DNA of 64,000 nucleotides from Pseudomonadota bacterium (GTDB taxonomy: Bacteria > Pseudomonadota > Gammaproteobacteria > Burkholderiales > Rhodocyclaceae). This document shows, piece by piece, positions 12,776 through 20,309 of the stretch. The position numbers and the translations under genes were made by a program. Where the stretch lies: positions 1-64,000 of the forward strand of contig JAGTRU010000013.1 of NCBI GenBank assembly GCA_018261905.1, read 5' to 3'. The notes beneath the pieces are model-generated. The model saw only the letters and a list, made by a program, of their open reading frames with translations, made no database searches and was not told the DNA's origin. How positions within the stretch are numbered: position 1 is the stretch's first letter; each line of letters starts with the position of its first letter.

Positions 12776-13690
12776 ATGCCCAGCCTTAGGCGACGCGCCG
12801 GTCGGGCGTTGCTCCTGGCCTTTCCCCGGCGCCGCTTCCAGCGCTACCGTTTCGGGCTGATCCTGACCTTGCTGGTCGTGGCTTTCGGGCTGCTGGTCAT
12901 GGGCCGCGACATCCTGGTCTTCAAACATGCCGGCGAGCGGGGCGTCTATTGGTCGCGTTTCTTTGGCGGCACCTTGGACTGGGAGCTTGGCGAGGGAACG
13001 CACCTGAAATTCCCCTGGGATGAAATATATATTTACAGCACCCGGGTTCAGGAAAGCCATGCCACTACCAAGCTGCTGACCATCGACGGAATGCTCATCC
13101 GCGTCGATTGGTCGGTACGCTACCGGGTCGATCCGGCGCACTTGCCGGAACTGCACCGCAACCTGGGACCGCAATATGCCGAGAAGGTCGTCGTCCCGGA
13201 AGTGGTTTCTTCGTTGCGTAAAGTTCTCGGGGTCTATTCCGCCGACCAGATTTATGCCCGGGACGAGCTCTCGCTGATCAGCGAAATCGACAAACAGGTG
13301 AGAGCGCGGATTGAGCTATTTCATCCCATCCTGTTCGAGACCATCCTGCTCCTGCAACTGGAGTTGCCCGAGGAAATGTCCAAGGGGATCGTCGAAAAAC
13401 TGCTCTTTGAGCAGAACCTGTTGTCGTACGACTTTCGTTTGCGGGGAGAAACGGAGGAGAAGAAGCGCAAGTTGATCGAAGCCGAAGGAATCAAGGGGTT
13501 CGAGCAGACCGCCCGGCTCTCCATGCTTAAATGGCGGGGTATCGAGGCCACCATGGAATTGGCCAAGTCGCCCAATGCCAAGATTATTTTCATGGGGAGC
13601 GGCCAGAACAGTTTGCCCCTGTTGCTCAATATGGAAAGTTCCGGTGCCGCGGGGCCGCCTGTCACGCCCCTCCCGTCGGCAGCAAAATAG
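12776..13690 (+). CDS. SPFH/prohibitin-like membrane protein, paralogue 2
   Basis: The 304 residues have the same architecture as the protein at 11016-11951: a basic N-terminus (SLRRRAGRALLLAFPRRRFQ), one transmembrane helix (about 26-43, GLILTLLVVAFGLLVMG), an SPFH domain with GVYWSRFFGGT and LKFPWDEIYIYSTR, and a Glu/Lys-rich helix (EEKKRKLIEAEGIKGFEQTA). Long stretches such as MELAKSPNAKII and GSGQN are shared with paralogue 1. It follows the solute-binding gene by 12 bases and ends five bases before the convergent phosphopantetheinyl transferase gene. The two SPFH proteins and the binding protein probably form one membrane-periplasm unit; this is inference from order only. Confidence 0.82.
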   Translation: MPSLRRRAGRALLLAFPRRRFQRYRFGLILTLLVVAFGLLVMGRDILVFKHAGERGVYWSRFFGGTLDWELGEGTHLKFPWDEIYIYSTRVQESHATTKLLTIDGMLIRVDWSVRYRVDPAHLPELHRNLGPQYAEKVVVPEVVSSLRKVLGVYSADQIYARDELSLISEIDKQVRARIELFHPILFETILLLQLELPEEMSKGIVEKLLFEQNLLSYDFRLRGETEEKKRKLIEAEGIKGFEQTARLSMLKWRGIEATMELAKSPNAKIIFMGSGQNSLPLLLNMESSGAAGPPVTPLPSAAK

Positions 13691-13695
13691 CAACT

Positions 13696-14514
13696 TCAGT
13701 CGCTCAGGATACGGTGCACCAGTCGCAGTTCGCTGGTCGCAGCGGCGATCGCCGCCGAGTAGCCGGGGCTCGTGGGAATGGTCGCCAGGCGCCAGTCCCG
13801 GGCGGCACCCCGGGCCGGCTCGATGTCCAGGATGGCCGGGGCGTGGTCGGGCAGAAAACTGACGCGCAGGCTCGGGAAATCGAGCGCCAAGCCGCAACCA
13901 ATGGCTTTGGCCACCGCTTCCTTGGCGGTCCAGGCGCGGTAGAAAGCCGCTGTCCGCGCCGCCTCCGGCAAGGCCAGCCAGGCCTCCAGATCCGGCGGTG
14001 CGAAGATCATGCGGGCGAGGCCGGAAGCATCGTGTGCCGGGCGATGAATTTCGATATCGACGCCGACCTCAAAATCGCGGGCAATGGCAATCATGGCCTG
14101 CTCGCCCGAGTGGCTGAGATTGAAGCGCAAGTTGGCAGCCGGCGCCAGCAGCGACGGTTTGCCAAATTGATCCAGCGTGAACCGGCACTCGGTCGGCGGC
14201 CTGGCCAGATAGGCGGCAAGCAGCAGGCGCAGGGCACCGCGGCAGACGATGAACTGGTGGCGCGGGGCGGGGCGGAGAAAGGCGGCGGCCCGTTCTATTT
14301 CCTCTGCCGACAGGGACTGCGCCAAGTGACGCTGGCGCGCTTCCGTCTGCCCCAAGGCAAACGACCAGATGTGACATTCCCCGCTGGGCAGCGCGGGAGC
14401 GGGGGCGACTTCGTCCCAGTGCAATCTGATGATGGCGGCGTGCGCGGCCGGAAACGGGGGCATTTGCATCCTGGCAATGGGGGAATTGGCTGTCCGAGCA
14501 GGAACTTTGCCCAT
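13696..14514 (-). CDS. Sfp-type 4'-phosphopantetheinyl transferase
   Basis: This enzyme transfers the phosphopantetheine arm from CoA to the conserved Ser of carrier proteins and so activates the ACP and PCP domains of the downstream PKS/NRPS. The Sfp-type signatures are present: the substrate-side region QFGKPSL, NLSHSGEQAMIAIA, the magnesium site GVDIEIHR, and the WTAKEAVAKAIGCGL helix. From the ATG at 14512-14514 it has 272 residues. A TTG at 14530-14532 and a downstream ATG (MQMPPF) are alternatives; none has a clear ribosome-binding site. It is convergent with the SPFH gene and divergent from the exporter/PKS operon, sharing a 163-base upstream region with it. Confidence 0.92.
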   Translation of the reverse strand: MGKVPARTANSPIARMQMPPFPAAHAAIIRLHWDEVAPAPALPSGECHIWSFALGQTEARQRHLAQSLSAEEIERAAAFLRPAPRHQFIVCRGALRLLLAAYLARPPTECRFTLDQFGKPSLLAPAANLRFNLSHSGEQAMIAIARDFEVGVDIEIHRPAHDASGLARMIFAPPDLEAWLALPEAARTAAFYRAWTAKEAVAKAIGCGLALDFPSLRVSFLPDHAPAILDIEPARGAARDWRLATIPTSPGYSAAIAAATSELRLVHRILSD

Positions 14515-14620
14515 GTGGCAGGCAATTAACAAGGCTTTTCAGCTTTTCCCGAATTTGCTGAAAGGCCGGTCGGTCGCGGCCGATTGGTGATTTCCCAATG
14601 TTCTATTGCCCGACATGAAT

Positions 14621-14644
14621 TTGGCGTGCCAACTCCTTTATACT
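14621..14644 (+). promoter_or_regulatory. Candidate operator/promoter ahead of the PKS operon
   Basis: Between the divergent phosphopantetheinyl transferase gene and the exporter gene lies a perfect palindrome, TTGGC-GT-GCCAA (14621-14632), followed six bases later by a -10-like TATACT (14639-14644). The -10 is 33 bases ahead of the ATG at 14678. No -35 fits at 16-18 bases, so an activator-dependent promoter or an operator is possible. No regulator gene is visible in the window. Confidence 0.3.
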
Positions 14645-14677
14645 CTGGCATAAAACCGATTCGGACCCAGTTGCCCT

Positions 14678-16360
14678 ATGGCTCCGGGTTTTCCAACGAA
14701 AAAGGACAACCAACTGAACATCCTGCGTTTGCTTCAGACAGGTCGGCCGGGAGGGCTGACAGGCGCGTTGTATGTGACCTGTCTGGCTGGTCTGGCCAAT
14801 GCGGTATTGATCGGTTTGATCAATATGGCTGCCGAGGAGGCCGCTCTCGGCGAGCCGGTCGGGGCGCGTCTGATGATTCTCTACGTCCTCGCCTTCGCCA
14901 TCTATACCCTGGCCAACCGCGCTTCCCTGCGCCGGGCCAACGATTTCCTGCAGCACCGCCTGGGCGATTTGCGCCTGCGCTTGGCCGACAAGATCCGGCG
15001 CTCCGAACTGCGCACTCTCGAGGGCCTCGGGCGGGGGCAACTCTACGCCATCGTCGCCCAGGAAACCAATCACCTGTCGCAGAACTTTCCCCTGCTGGTG
15101 GCTGCCTCGCAAAGCCTGTTTCTGCTCGTCTTCTGCCTGTTCTACATCGCCACGCTGTCGCTGATTTCCTTCCTCGTCGTCAGCCTGGTCACGGTCATTG
15201 CCTTGTGGCTATTCTATAGCCGACGCGCGGCCCTGAATCTGGCGATGACGTCCGTGCATGCCCAGGAGGGGGCGATGCTCGAATCGTTGACCCACTTCAC
15301 CGAGGGGTTCCAGGAAATTCGCTTGAACGGAAGCAAGAACGACGCGTTGTTCGCCCGCTACACCCGGATTGTCGATGATTTGCAGAGTCTGGTCGTCGGT
15401 ATCGGCGGCAAGTGGGTCATCCTCCTACTGTTCAGCAATGCTTTCCTGTATGGCTTGCTCGGCGTGGTGATTTTTGTCTTGCCCGGCTTTTTTTCCGGGT
15501 ATACGGACATCATCTACAAGATCGCGGCGGCCGCCATTTTCTGCGTCGGTCCGGTGACCGCGGTGACTTCGGCGGCGCCGCTCTTTTCGCGGGCCAGCAT
15601 CGGTCTCGGCCATGCCTTCCGGCTTGAGGAAACGCTGGATAGCGGGATCGCCCGCCAGCCCCGGCAGCAAGCCGACGTGCCGTCGCGCTTCGGCGGTTTT
15701 GCCCGCATCGATTTCGTCGGCATCGGCTTTGCCTATCGCGATGCCGAGGGGGCCCAGACCTTCAGTACCGGCCCCTGGGACCTGCAACTGCAGCGCGGGG
15801 AGCGGCTCTTTCTGCTCGGCGGTAACGGCAGCGGCAAATCAACGGCGCTGAAGCTGATGTGCGGTCTGTATCCGGTCGAGAGCGGCCGCATCCTGGTTGA
15901 TGGGACGCCGGTCGAGGCCTCGGCCATGCAGGCCTACCGCGAACTGTTCGCCGGCATTTTTCCCGATTTTCACCTCTTCGACCGTCTGCATGGCCTCGAA
16001 CAGGTCGCCCCCGAACGGGTCCAGGCCTTGATCGAGCGCATGGAACTGAGCGACAAGGTGAGCTATGCCAACGGTCGTTTTTCCACCCAGGACCTGTCCA
16101 CCGGCCAGCGCAAGCGCCTGGCGATGATCGTCGCCCTCCTCGAAGACCGCGAGATCTATTTCTTCGACGAATGGGCCGCCGACCAGGATGCGCATTTCCG
16201 CGCCGCCTTCTACACCGAGATCCTGCCTGAGCTGAAAGAGCGGGGTAAAACCGTCGTCGTGGTCACCCATGACGACCGTTTCTGGCATCTGAGCGACCGC
16301 AGCGTCAGCCTCGACCTGGGCCGGGTGATGCCGGCCGGCCCCCGGGCAGGGGAGGCCTAG
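14678..16360 (+). CDS. ABC exporter of the SyrD/PvdE (cyclic peptide) type, copy 1
   Basis: This 560-residue half-transporter has an N-terminal transmembrane domain (about residues 20-300, several hydrophobic helices) fused to an ATPase domain. Walker A is GGNGSGKS (Lys387), the signature is LSTGQRKRL (from residue 473), and Walker B ends in IYFFDEWAADQD (Glu498). The FDEWAADQD variant is characteristic of the PvdE/SyrD exporter group associated with non-ribosomal peptides and siderophores. Homodimers are usual, but here a second homologue follows after one base, so a heterodimer is possible. Only weak ribosome-binding sites precede the ATG; a CTG at position 14717 with AAGGA upstream is an alternative start. 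It opens the biosynthetic operon. Confidence 0.9.
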   Translation: MAPGFPTKKDNQLNILRLLQTGRPGGLTGALYVTCLAGLANAVLIGLINMAAEEAALGEPVGARLMILYVLAFAIYTLANRASLRRANDFLQHRLGDLRLRLADKIRRSELRTLEGLGRGQLYAIVAQETNHLSQNFPLLVAASQSLFLLVFCLFYIATLSLISFLVVSLVTVIALWLFYSRRAALNLAMTSVHAQEGAMLESLTHFTEGFQEIRLNGSKNDALFARYTRIVDDLQSLVVGIGGKWVILLLFSNAFLYGLLGVVIFVLPGFFSGYTDIIYKIAAAAIFCVGPVTAVTSAAPLFSRASIGLGHAFRLEETLDSGIARQPRQQADVPSRFGGFARIDFVGIGFAYRDAEGAQTFSTGPWDLQLQRGERLFLLGGNGSGKSTALKLMCGLYPVESGRILVDGTPVEASAMQAYRELFAGIFPDFHLFDRLHGLEQVAPERVQALIERMELSDKVSYANGRFSTQDLSTGQRKRLAMIVALLEDREIYFFDEWAADQDAHFRAAFYTEILPELKERGKTVVVVTHDDRFWHLSDRSVSLDLGRVMPAGPRAGEA

Positions 16361-16361
16361 C

Positions 16362-18017
16362 ATGGTTTTGATCGATTTCGTCAAGCGCGCCAGCCCTCGT
16401 GATTTACGCCGCATGGCGCTGCTGACCACGGTGGCCGGCTTTGCCAATGCCTTCCTGGTCGTCGTCGTCAATCAGGTGGCCGGACTGGTGGCCGATGGCG
16501 CACGTCCGGGAATCTGGTTGTGGGCTGCCTTCGTCCTCGCCTTTGCCCTCTATTTCCTGTGCGACAAGCGGGCTCTGCTGCTCTCGAACGGCATCATCGA
16601 AGGCTTGTTGCGCGATCTGCGCCTGAGTGTCGTGGCCAAGTTGCGGCGCGCCGAACTACCGACGGTCGATGGCCTCGGGCGCGGCCATCTCTACACCATG
16701 GTGGCGCAGGAAACGAATCACCTGTCGGTAACCTTTCCGCTGTTGATCGAGAGTTTTCAGCAGGCCGTCCTGATGAGCGTTTCGCTGATCTATCTCGGCT
16801 ATCTCTCGTGGCCCGCCCTGGCCGTCTTCGGCGTTGCCGTGCTGCTCGGTATCCTGGGCTATCTGCGGATCAACGAGAATTTCCGCGACACCTTGCAACG
16901 CCTGACCGGGCGCCAGGCCCAGATGCTCGATGCGATCGTCGATATCATCGACGGCGGCAAGGAATTGCGCCTCAACAGCCGGCGCAGCAACGCGGTCTAT
17001 CAGGCCTATCAGCGGATATCCCAGGCCGGGCAGGTGTTGTTGACCCGTTCCGGCGAACACTGGGCCGAGATGATCCTGCTCAGCGGCTTCGTCGTCTATT
17101 TCATGCTCGGGGTGGTCGGTTTTATTTTCCCCCGCTACATCGATCAGCACAGCACCATCGTTTTCCAGTTGGTGCCCACCCTGTTGTTCTGCATCGGGCC
17201 GCTGACCAGGATTGTCGCCCAATCGCCGATGTTCGTGCGGGCCGATGTCGGTTTGCACGCCATCTTGGCCGTCGAACAGCAACTCGACGCCGGGCCGACC
17301 ATCGAGCCGGCCCGGGCCCGGGAACTGGCCGCCCAGTACCGGAATTTCCAGCACATCGCCTACCGCGGCCTGTCCTTCAGTTATCGCGACAAGGCCGGCC
17401 AGCCGGTGTTTACCGCCGGCCCGCTGGATCTCGCCATCGCGTCGGGGGAAATCCTTTTCCTGGTCGGCGGCAACGGTAGCGGCAAGTCCACCACGCTACG
17501 CTTGATGACCGCTCTCTATCCGGCCGAGCAGGGAGAAATCCTGGTCGATGGCGTGGCCCTGCAAGGCGAGGCGATCGGCGGTTTCCGCGAGCTTTTTTCG
17601 GCCATCTTCGCCGATTTCCATCTCTTCGACCGGCTTTACGGCCTGGAGCAGGTGGATGTCGGGGAAGTCGAGCGGCTGATCGAAGAAATGGGACTGGCCG
17701 GCAAGGTGCGCTACGTCGATGGCCGCTTTTCCGACCTCAACCTGTCCACCGGCCAGCGCAAGCGCCTGGCCCTCATTGCCGCGTTGCTCGAGGATCGGCC
17801 GATCTATGTCTTCGACGAATGGTCGGCTGAACAGGACATTCATTTCCGGCGTTACTTCTATACCCGCATCCTGCCCGAACTGAAGGCCAGGGGGAAAACC
17901 GTGGTCGTGGTGAGCCATGACGATCGTTTCTGGCACCTGGCGGATCGCGTCGTCAAGCTCGATCTCGGCCGGGTCGAGTGGGAACGCCTGGGGCGGGACC
18001 TGGAGGATAAATCATGA
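16362..18017 (+). CDS. ABC exporter of the SyrD/PvdE (cyclic peptide) type, copy 2
   Basis: The 551-residue paralogue of the preceding gene has the same fused transmembrane and ATPase layout. Walker A is GGNGSGKS (Lys375), the signature is LSTGQRKRL and Walker B is IYVFDEWSAEQD. The transmembrane halves share motifs such as DGLGRGHLYTMVAQETNHLS, which has a matching stretch in copy 1, so the two are tandem duplicates. It starts one base after the first exporter ends, and its stop overlaps the AT-ER start by four bases (ATGA), which ties export to synthesis. The likely role is moving the finished polyketide-peptide, or a precursor of it, across the inner membrane. Confidence 0.9.
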   Translation: MVLIDFVKRASPRDLRRMALLTTVAGFANAFLVVVVNQVAGLVADGARPGIWLWAAFVLAFALYFLCDKRALLLSNGIIEGLLRDLRLSVVAKLRRAELPTVDGLGRGHLYTMVAQETNHLSVTFPLLIESFQQAVLMSVSLIYLGYLSWPALAVFGVAVLLGILGYLRINENFRDTLQRLTGRQAQMLDAIVDIIDGGKELRLNSRRSNAVYQAYQRISQAGQVLLTRSGEHWAEMILLSGFVVYFMLGVVGFIFPRYIDQHSTIVFQLVPTLLFCIGPLTRIVAQSPMFVRADVGLHAILAVEQQLDAGPTIEPARARELAAQYRNFQHIAYRGLSFSYRDKAGQPVFTAGPLDLAIASGEILFLVGGNGSGKSTTLRLMTALYPAEQGEILVDGVALQGEAIGGFRELFSAIFADFHLFDRLYGLEQVDVGEVERLIEEMGLAGKVRYVDGRFSDLNLSTGQRKRLALIAALLEDRPIYVFDEWSAEQDIHFRRYFYTRILPELKARGKTVVVVSHDDRFWHLADRVVKLDLGRVEWERLGRDLEDKS

Positions 18018-20305
18018 AGGCGTTCATGTTTCCCGGTCAGGGCGCCCAGCGCATCGGCATGGGGGGCGAGTTGTTCGGCGCCTTCCCAGAACTCTTGCGC
18101 CGGGCCGATGCGGTCCTCGGTTATTCATTGGCTGAGCTCTGTCTGGAAGGCCCGATCGAGCGCCTGACGCAGACCGAATTCACCCAACCGGCATTGTTCG
18201 TGGTCAATGCCCTGAGCTATCTGCAGCGCATCGCCGACGGCACGCGGCCGGATTTCCTGCTCGGTCATAGCGTTGCCGAATACGTCGCGCTCTTCGCCGC
18301 CGGGGTGCTCGATTTCGAGACGGCATTGCGCCTGGTCAACAAGCGCGGCCAACTGATGAGCCTGGCCAGCGGCGGGGGCATGGCGGCCGTCCTCGGCCTC
18401 AGCGAGGAGCAGGTGCAGGCCGTCCTGGTACAGCATGGGATCAGCGATGTCTATGCCGCCAATGTCAATACGCCCCGGCAGATCGTGCTTTCCGGGCGGC
18501 GGGCGGCGGTGCTCGAGGCCGAGCCGCTGTTCATGGCAGCCGGGGCCGGTTTCTACAAGATGCTGCAGGTCAGCGGCGCCTTCCATACGCCGTTCATGGC
18601 GCCGGCCCGCGACGAGTTTCGTGACTTTGTCGGCGCCGTCGATTTTGCGGCGCCGCAGATTCCGGTGATTTCCAATGTCAGCGGTCGTCCGCATGACCCG
18701 GTGGGGATTCGCCAGGCGATGATCGAGCAGATCACCGCCCCGGTCCGCTGGGCGGCCAGTCTGCGCTACCTGCTGGGCCTGGGCCTGGCGGTCGATGATT
18801 TCGAGGAAATCGGGCCGGCCGGCGTCGCCGTGGTCAAACCGATGGTGCGCCGCACCCTGAGCGAGGGCGGCCCGCTCCCCGTCGCCGTGCCGAGTGCGCC
18901 GCCCGCCGTCGCCGAGCCCGCCGCTAGCAGGCCGGAGCCGACGCCGGCGACCCGGCAGTTTTCTGCGGCTTCCCTCGGTTCCGCCGCCTTCTGCTCGGCC
19001 TTCAATCTGAAATACGCCTACCTGGCCGGTGGCATGTACCACGGCATTTCCTCCGTCGACATGGTGGTGGCGCTGGCCCGCAGCGGCCTGCTCGGCTTCT
19101 TTGGCGGCGGTGGCCTGGCCCTCAGTACGATCGAGGATGCCATTGTCCGCATCCAGGAAAGTATTCCGCCCGGCGCCCCATACGGCGTCAATTTCATCGC
19201 CCACACCCATTACCCCGAGCTCGAGGAGCAGTTGGCCGAGTTGTTGCTGATCCACGGCGTGCGCACCATCGAGGCCTCGGCCTTCATGGAGGTGACGCCG
19301 GCGCTCGTCCGCTATCGCGCCAAGGGCCTGGTGGACGAGGGTGGTGGACGGATCGTGGCGCGCAACCGGATCATCGCCAAGGTTTCCCGGCCTGACGTCG
19401 GCGCCCAGTTCTTTGCCCCGGCGCCCTCCCGGGTGGTGGACAAATTGCTGGCCAGCGGGGCCATTACCCCCGGCGAAGCGGACCTCCTGGCGCTCGTGCC
19501 GATGGCCGATGCCCTTTGCGTCGAGGCCGATTCGGGCGGCCACACCGACCAGGGCATGCCGTTTACGCTGATCCCGGCCGTCTTGCGGGTGCGCGATGCG
19601 CTGCAGCCGAATTATCCGGCCCACCCCCTCTATGTCGGAGCCGCCGGCGGCATCGGTACGCCGGAAGCGGCTGCCGCGGCGTTCGTCATGGGGGCCGATT
19701 TCATCCTCACCGGTTCGATCAATCAATGTACCGTCGAGGCGGGGACCAGCGACCTGGTCAAGGACCTGCTGCAGGACATGCAGGTCTATGACACCGACTA
19801 CGCCCCGTCCGGCGAAATGTTCGAAATGGGTTCCCAGGTCCAGGTCCTGAAAAAAGGCATATTCTTTCCGGCCCGCGCCAACAAGCTGGTCGCCCTCTAC
19901 CGGCAGCACGAATCGATCGACGAACTCGATGCCAAGACCCGGCAGCAGCTCGAGGAACGCTACTTTCAGCGCAGTCTGGAGGCGGTCTTCGAGGAATTGC
20001 GCGGGCACTGTCCGGCGGCCGAGCTGGAGCGCGCCGAACGCAGTCCGAAACACCGGATGGCGCTCATTTTCAAACGGTATTTCCGCGATGCCAGCCGCTG
20101 GGCGCTGGCCGGCGATAGCGCCCACAAGGTCGATTTCCAGATTCATTGCGGTCCGGCGCTGGGGGCCTTCAACCAGTGGGTGGCCGGCAGCGAGTTGGCG
20201 CCCTGGCGGGCGCGTCACGTCGATCGCCTGGCGGAACGCCTGATGAGTGAGACGGCGGCCCTCTTGCTGAGCCGTTTTGCCCTGCTGCAGAGCCCCGGGC
20301 GGTGA
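18014..20305 (+). CDS. Trans-acting acyltransferase fused to PfaD-type enoylreductase
   Basis: This bifunctional 763-residue protein serves the AT-less modules. The N-terminal AT (about 1-290) has the FPGQGAQ start, the active Ser86 in GHSVAEY and the catalytic His191 in GAFHTP, the latter pattern usual for malonyl-specific enzymes. The fifth position of the elbow is Ala rather than the usual Gly. After a Pro/Ala linker (about 290-315), an FMN-dependent enoylreductase of the PfaD/nitronate-monooxygenase type runs to about 760 (LGFFGGGGLALS, EADSGGHTDQG, GAAGGIGTPEAAAAAFVMGAD in parts). The AT would load malonyl onto ACPs, and the ER would reduce selected enoyl intermediates, since the PKS proteins contain no ER of their own. 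It is coupled to the exporter by ATGA. Confidence 0.93.
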   Translation: MKAFMFPGQGAQRIGMGGELFGAFPELLRRADAVLGYSLAELCLEGPIERLTQTEFTQPALFVVNALSYLQRIADGTRPDFLLGHSVAEYVALFAAGVLDFETALRLVNKRGQLMSLASGGGMAAVLGLSEEQVQAVLVQHGISDVYAANVNTPRQIVLSGRRAAVLEAEPLFMAAGAGFYKMLQVSGAFHTPFMAPARDEFRDFVGAVDFAAPQIPVISNVSGRPHDPVGIRQAMIEQITAPVRWAASLRYLLGLGLAVDDFEEIGPAGVAVVKPMVRRTLSEGGPLPVAVPSAPPAVAEPAASRPEPTPATRQFSAASLGSAAFCSAFNLKYAYLAGGMYHGISSVDMVVALARSGLLGFFGGGGLALSTIEDAIVRIQESIPPGAPYGVNFIAHTHYPELEEQLAELLLIHGVRTIEASAFMEVTPALVRYRAKGLVDEGGGRIVARNRIIAKVSRPDVGAQFFAPAPSRVVDKLLASGAITPGEADLLALVPMADALCVEADSGGHTDQGMPFTLIPAVLRVRDALQPNYPAHPLYVGAAGGIGTPEAAAAAFVMGADFILTGSINQCTVEAGTSDLVKDLLQDMQVYDTDYAPSGEMFEMGSQVQVLKKGIFFPARANKLVALYRQHESIDELDAKTRQQLEERYFQRSLEAVFEELRGHCPAAELERAERSPKHRMALIFKRYFRDASRWALAGDSAHKVDFQIHCGPALGAFNQWVAGSELAPWRARHVDRLAERLMSETAALLLSRFALLQSPGR

Positions 20306-20309
20306 TTTC

